From an uncultured Eubacteriales bacterium (GTDB taxonomy: Bacteria > Bacillota > Clostridia > Oscillospirales > Acutalibacteraceae), in the NCBI GenBank assembly GCA_900313125.1, contig OMPZ01000081.1, positions 1 through 14,649 of the forward strand: DNA of 14,649 nucleotides. Direction: 5' to 3'. The notes beneath the pieces were generated by a model. That model was given only the letters and a program-made list of their open reading frames with translations. It did no database searches and had not been told where the DNA came from. Position numbers and translations under genes: made by a program. Below are positions 12,365 to 14,649 of this stretch, piece by piece. Every line of letters starts with the position of its first letter. The first letter of the stretch is position 1.

Positions 12365-12657
12365 TATGAGCAGTAGGCTTCGAGGGTGCGGGTCATGGCG
12401 CGGGCGCCGGTGACTTCTACGCCGGCGCGAAGCATAACGCGGTCGAGCGGGGTCAGGTCGATCACCTTGACCGTCGTTGTGAGAAACGGTTCGCTGCAGT
12501 CGTCCTCGTAGCAGGCGACAAAACCGCCGCAGTCGCGGAAGGTGTATGTGTGGTCGTAGTTTATCTCTTCGGGCTTAGCCTGCGCTTTGCCTGCAAGAAA
12601 GCTCACAGCCGCGCATACCGTTATTATCGAGATCGTCGTGATTATCAGCTTTCGCAT
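12364..12657 (-). CDS. Small secreted protein with BofC C-terminal-like domain
   Basis: 97 residues. The start is ATG 12657 because GGAGG (12670-12666) lies 8 bases upstream; the in-frame ATG at 12672 overlaps that site. The N-terminus is a signal peptide: MRK, hydrophobic LIITTISIITVCAAVSFLAG, cleavage expected after AQA (27). The mature ~70 residues show YTFRDCGGFVACYEDDCSEPFLTTTVKVIDLTPLDR..L..GVEVT, then TLEAYCS. This resembles a short clostridial family with the pattern hydrophobic-xDG-x-VAVY, T-x-I-x-V-x-x-LP-x-x-DR and a terminal LEDYxS, comparable to the BofC C-terminal domain. Four cysteines (43, 49, 54, 96) remain in the mature protein and could form two disulfides outside the membrane; related forms I recall lack them. 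Domain assignment comes from memory of the pattern and the function is unknown. Confidence 0.75.
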   Translation of the reverse strand: MRKLIITTISIITVCAAVSFLAGKAQAKPEEINYDHTYTFRDCGGFVACYEDDCSEPFLTTTVKVIDLTPLDRVMLRAGVEVTGARAMTRTLEAYCS

Positions 12658-12794
12658 TTGTGTTTCCTCCATTTTATATTTTTATGTATTTTATTTTTCG
12701 TCGAAATGTCGCTGATATACAGGAGATTTATGTGATTTTGCACAATAAGATTAGAATAAATGCCATTTTTTGAGAGTTTAGCATATTTATTTTT

Positions 12795-12824
12795 TTGAAA
12801 GAAAATGGTATAATATCATATAAT
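12795..12824 (+). promoter_or_regulatory. Sigma-A promoter of the class A PBP gene
   Basis: TTGAAA (12795-12800), 18-base spacer, TATAAT (12819-12824). A second TATAAT at 12809-12814 carries an upstream TG (extended -10) and could act alone. The first transcribed bases contain a hairpin ATATGC/GCATAT (12834-12839/12850-12855). Confidence 0.72.
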
Positions 12825-12893
12825 GGATAAGGTATATGCAGTTTGTTTCGCATATCAGCGGTCAACTGTGTTATTTCAAGGAGGACTCAAAGA

Positions 12894-14649
12894 GTGAGAA
12901 AAACAGATATTTCCGATTACTCCGATTATTCCGAGGTTCAGGAGAAGGAGAGCCGCGGCAGAGAATACGCCGACGCAGCCGGTTCGGCGGTGAAGGGAAC
13001 GTTCCTGCTTGTGTGGAGAGTTATACTCACGCTGTTTGCCGTGCTTGTTGTGGCTGGCATTATAATAGGCGTGTCTATGGTCATCTACGTCGCGAGCATC
13101 GCGCGCGAGCCTACAGGTATCGACCTTCACAGCGCAAAGCTCAACGAGACGAGCTACATCTATACCTATGACAAAAACGGCAAGCCGCAGCAGTATATGC
13201 AGCTCTATACATCAGAGAACCGCGTAATGGTGCCGTTTGACGATATACCCGAAAATATGAAGAACGCTATCGTCGCGATCGAGGATAAGCGTTTCTACGA
13301 GCACCACGGCGTTGACTGGTACCGTACAGCCGGAGCTATTTTCAGACTTTCGACAGGTACGGGTCAGTTCGGTGGTTCGACGCTCACACAGCAGCTTATC
13401 AAAAATATAAGCGGCGACAACGACGTCAGCATCACCCGTAAGCTCAAGGAGATCTTCCGCGCGCTCAACGTTGAACGCGAGTTTACAAAGGACGAGATAC
13501 TCGAAGCTTACCTCAACACCGTAAACTTCGGCGGCAACAACAACGGTATACAGGCTGCCGCCACGGCGTATTTCAATAAGGACGTTAAGGACCTTTCGCT
13601 TGCCGAGTGCGCGGCGATCGTAGGCATCACGCAGAACCCGAGCAAGTATGATCCGCTCGTTTTCCCCGAGTTCAATAAACAAAGACGCGACGACGTGCTA
13701 TACGTTATGTATGAGCAGGGCAAGATCTCGAAATCGGAGTACGACGCGGCTCAGAAAGAATCGGACAATATGGTCTTTGTAGACCCCAACGACTTCATCG
13801 ACGAGGAGGAAGAGCAGGTAGATATCGAGGAGATCCAGAACTGGTATATCGACACGCTCTTCAACGACCTTAAAACAGACCTCGCGGAGTACCTCGACAT
13901 CAGCGAGGACGCAGCGTCGCTCAAGATCTATACCGAGGGTCTTAAGGTCTACTGCGCTATGGACCTCGACGTTCAGACGCAGGCGGAAAATACGATAAAG
14001 AACTACTTCAAGGCAAGTGCCGGTCTTGCAGACCCCGAGCTTCAGTGCGGCTTCTGTATGATGGACTTCGACGGCAGGATAATCTCTATCGTCGGTTCAA
14101 ACAAGGAGAAGGAGCTGAACCTTGAGTGGAACAGAGCCGTTGACTCTGCGCTGCAGCCCGGTTCTACCATAAAGGGCGTTACGGCGTACCCTCTCGCTAT
14201 CAACAACGGCAGCCTTTACTATTCGTCTATCGTTCACGACGTTCCGCTCGACGGCTGGTTCCAGGATACGGGCGCGCCGGGTCCTAACAACTGGTATATG
14301 TCGTACTACGGCGATATGCTGCTGCCCACAGCTCTTGAGATGTCGGCAAACTGTCCGCCTGCTCAGGTGCTCGTAAATCAGGCAGACCCCAACGGCAACG
14401 ACGGCGTGCGTTACGCTTACGACTACGTTACGAACAAGCTCGGCTGGACTCACCTGAACTACGAGATCGACTCGCAGAACACGGCTGGTCTTGCGATCGG
14501 TGGTTTCAACGGCGGTGTTACCGTTCGTGAGATGGCGAAGTCCTACACGCTCCTCGGCAACGGCGGTAAGTCGTACAAGCCGTACACCTACTACTATGTT
14601 ACAGACTCCGAGGACAACATCATCTTCGATAACAGAGAGCAGGATCCTA
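12894..14649 (+). CDS. Class A penicillin-binding protein (transglycosylase/transpeptidase), 3' end outside window
   Basis: 585 residues are visible and no stop codon is reached. Translation begins at GTG 12894, 9 bases after AAGGAGG (12878-12884). A short cytosolic N-terminus rich in Ser, Asp and Tyr (residues 1-36) precedes one membrane helix (37-66). The glycosyltransferase domain (about 105-280) has catalytic E130 in AIEDKRFYEHHG, GGSTLTQQLIKN (160-171), RKLKEIFRALNVER (182-195) and YLNTVNFGGNNNGIQAAA (206-223). An acidic linker (298-313) follows. The transpeptidase domain carries the active-site S424 in PGSTIK (SxxK, K427) and S484-A-N486 (SxN); the KTG box should lie beyond the window. 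It polymerises lipid II and cross-links the stem peptides outside the membrane, the step after MurT/GatD amidation. Confidence 0.95.
   Translation, partial: MRKTDISDYSDYSEVQEKESRGREYADAAGSAVKGTFLLVWRVILTLFAVLVVAGIIIGVSMVIYVASIAREPTGIDLHSAKLNETSYIYTYDKNGKPQQYMQLYTSENRVMVPFDDIPENMKNAIVAIEDKRFYEHHGVDWYRTAGAIFRLSTGTGQFGGSTLTQQLIKNISGDNDVSITRKLKEIFRALNVEREFTKDEILEAYLNTVNFGGNNNGIQAAATAYFNKDVKDLSLAECAAIVGITQNPSKYDPLVFPEFNKQRRDDVLYVMYEQGKISKSEYDAAQKESDNMVFVDPNDFIDEEEEQVDIEEIQNWYIDTLFNDLKTDLAEYLDISEDAASLKIYTEGLKVYCAMDLDVQTQAENTIKNYFKASAGLADPELQCGFCMMDFDGRIISIVGSNKEKELNLEWNRAVDSALQPGSTIKGVTAYPLAINNGSLYYSSIVHDVPLDGWFQDTGAPGPNNWYMSYYGDMLLPTALEMSANCPPAQVLVNQADPNGNDGVRYAYDYVTNKLGWTHLNYEIDSQNTAGLAIGGFNGGVTVREMAKSYTLLGNGGKSYKPYTYYYVTDSEDNIIFDNREQDP

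Overview
The window is ordinary chromosomal DNA of moderate GC, most likely from an anaerobic Clostridia species of the Ruminococcaceae/Oscillospiraceae kind. The evidence is a low-GC-type set of genes (murT-gatD, the clostridial long form of dUTPase, the aroQ-Xaa-Pro-peptidase pair), an oxygen-independent nucleotide reductase activase (NrdG), strong AGGAGG-type ribosome binding sites, and sigma-A promoters with 17-18 base spacers. Species assignment is inference only.

Layout, left to right. Bases 2-712 are the 3' part of the magnesium channel gene mgtE, followed by an LUD-domain protein (749-1396) that carries an unusual in-frame palindromic insert. A 14-bp hairpin separates it from a convergent 50-codon basic ORF on the minus strand (1489-1641), which is too short for most gene finders. 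Two RNA methyltransferase genes follow on the plus strand (RsmF-like 1706-3100, rsmA 3126-3974). Then comes a promoter-led cassette of a two-helix membrane peptide, a Phd/YefM-like antitoxin and a RelE/ParE-like toxin (4216-5012), and then nrdG (5034-5546). A strong promoter and a roughly 185-nt structured leader precede rpsU (5836-6012), which ends at a clear terminator. aroQ and an M24 peptidase (6130-7698) run into the convergent minus-strand pair dut and FkbM-type methyltransferase (9272 down to 7688). The plus strand then carries murT-gatD (9567-11611), the lipid II amidation enzyme, ending at a palindromic terminator. About 750 bp without a convincing protein gene follow, filled with tandem and dispersed repeats. 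A small secreted BofC-like protein on the minus strand (12364-12657) and a class A penicillin-binding protein cut by the window end (12894-14649) complete the region.

Functional themes are cell-wall synthesis (MurT/GatD, class A PBP), translation (RsmA, RsmF-like, S21), nucleotide supply (NrdG, Dut) and aromatic biosynthesis (AroQ). These are mostly separate transcription units, not one pathway cluster.

The most interesting non-standard signal is a family of four modular intergenic repeats (near 4000, 9420, 12100 and 12205). They share gapless blocks of 24/26, 30/38 and 33/43 identities. Two of them keep the same nested hairpin with compensating base changes. Other points worth a second look are the palindromic insert inside the LUD gene, the rpsU leader, the membrane peptide coupled to a toxin-antitoxin pair, the unannotated 50-aa ORF, and back-to-back 9-bp and 11-bp tandem arrays. 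I found no CRISPR array, no transposase gene, no rRNA or tRNA, and no clear large new multi-gene system.
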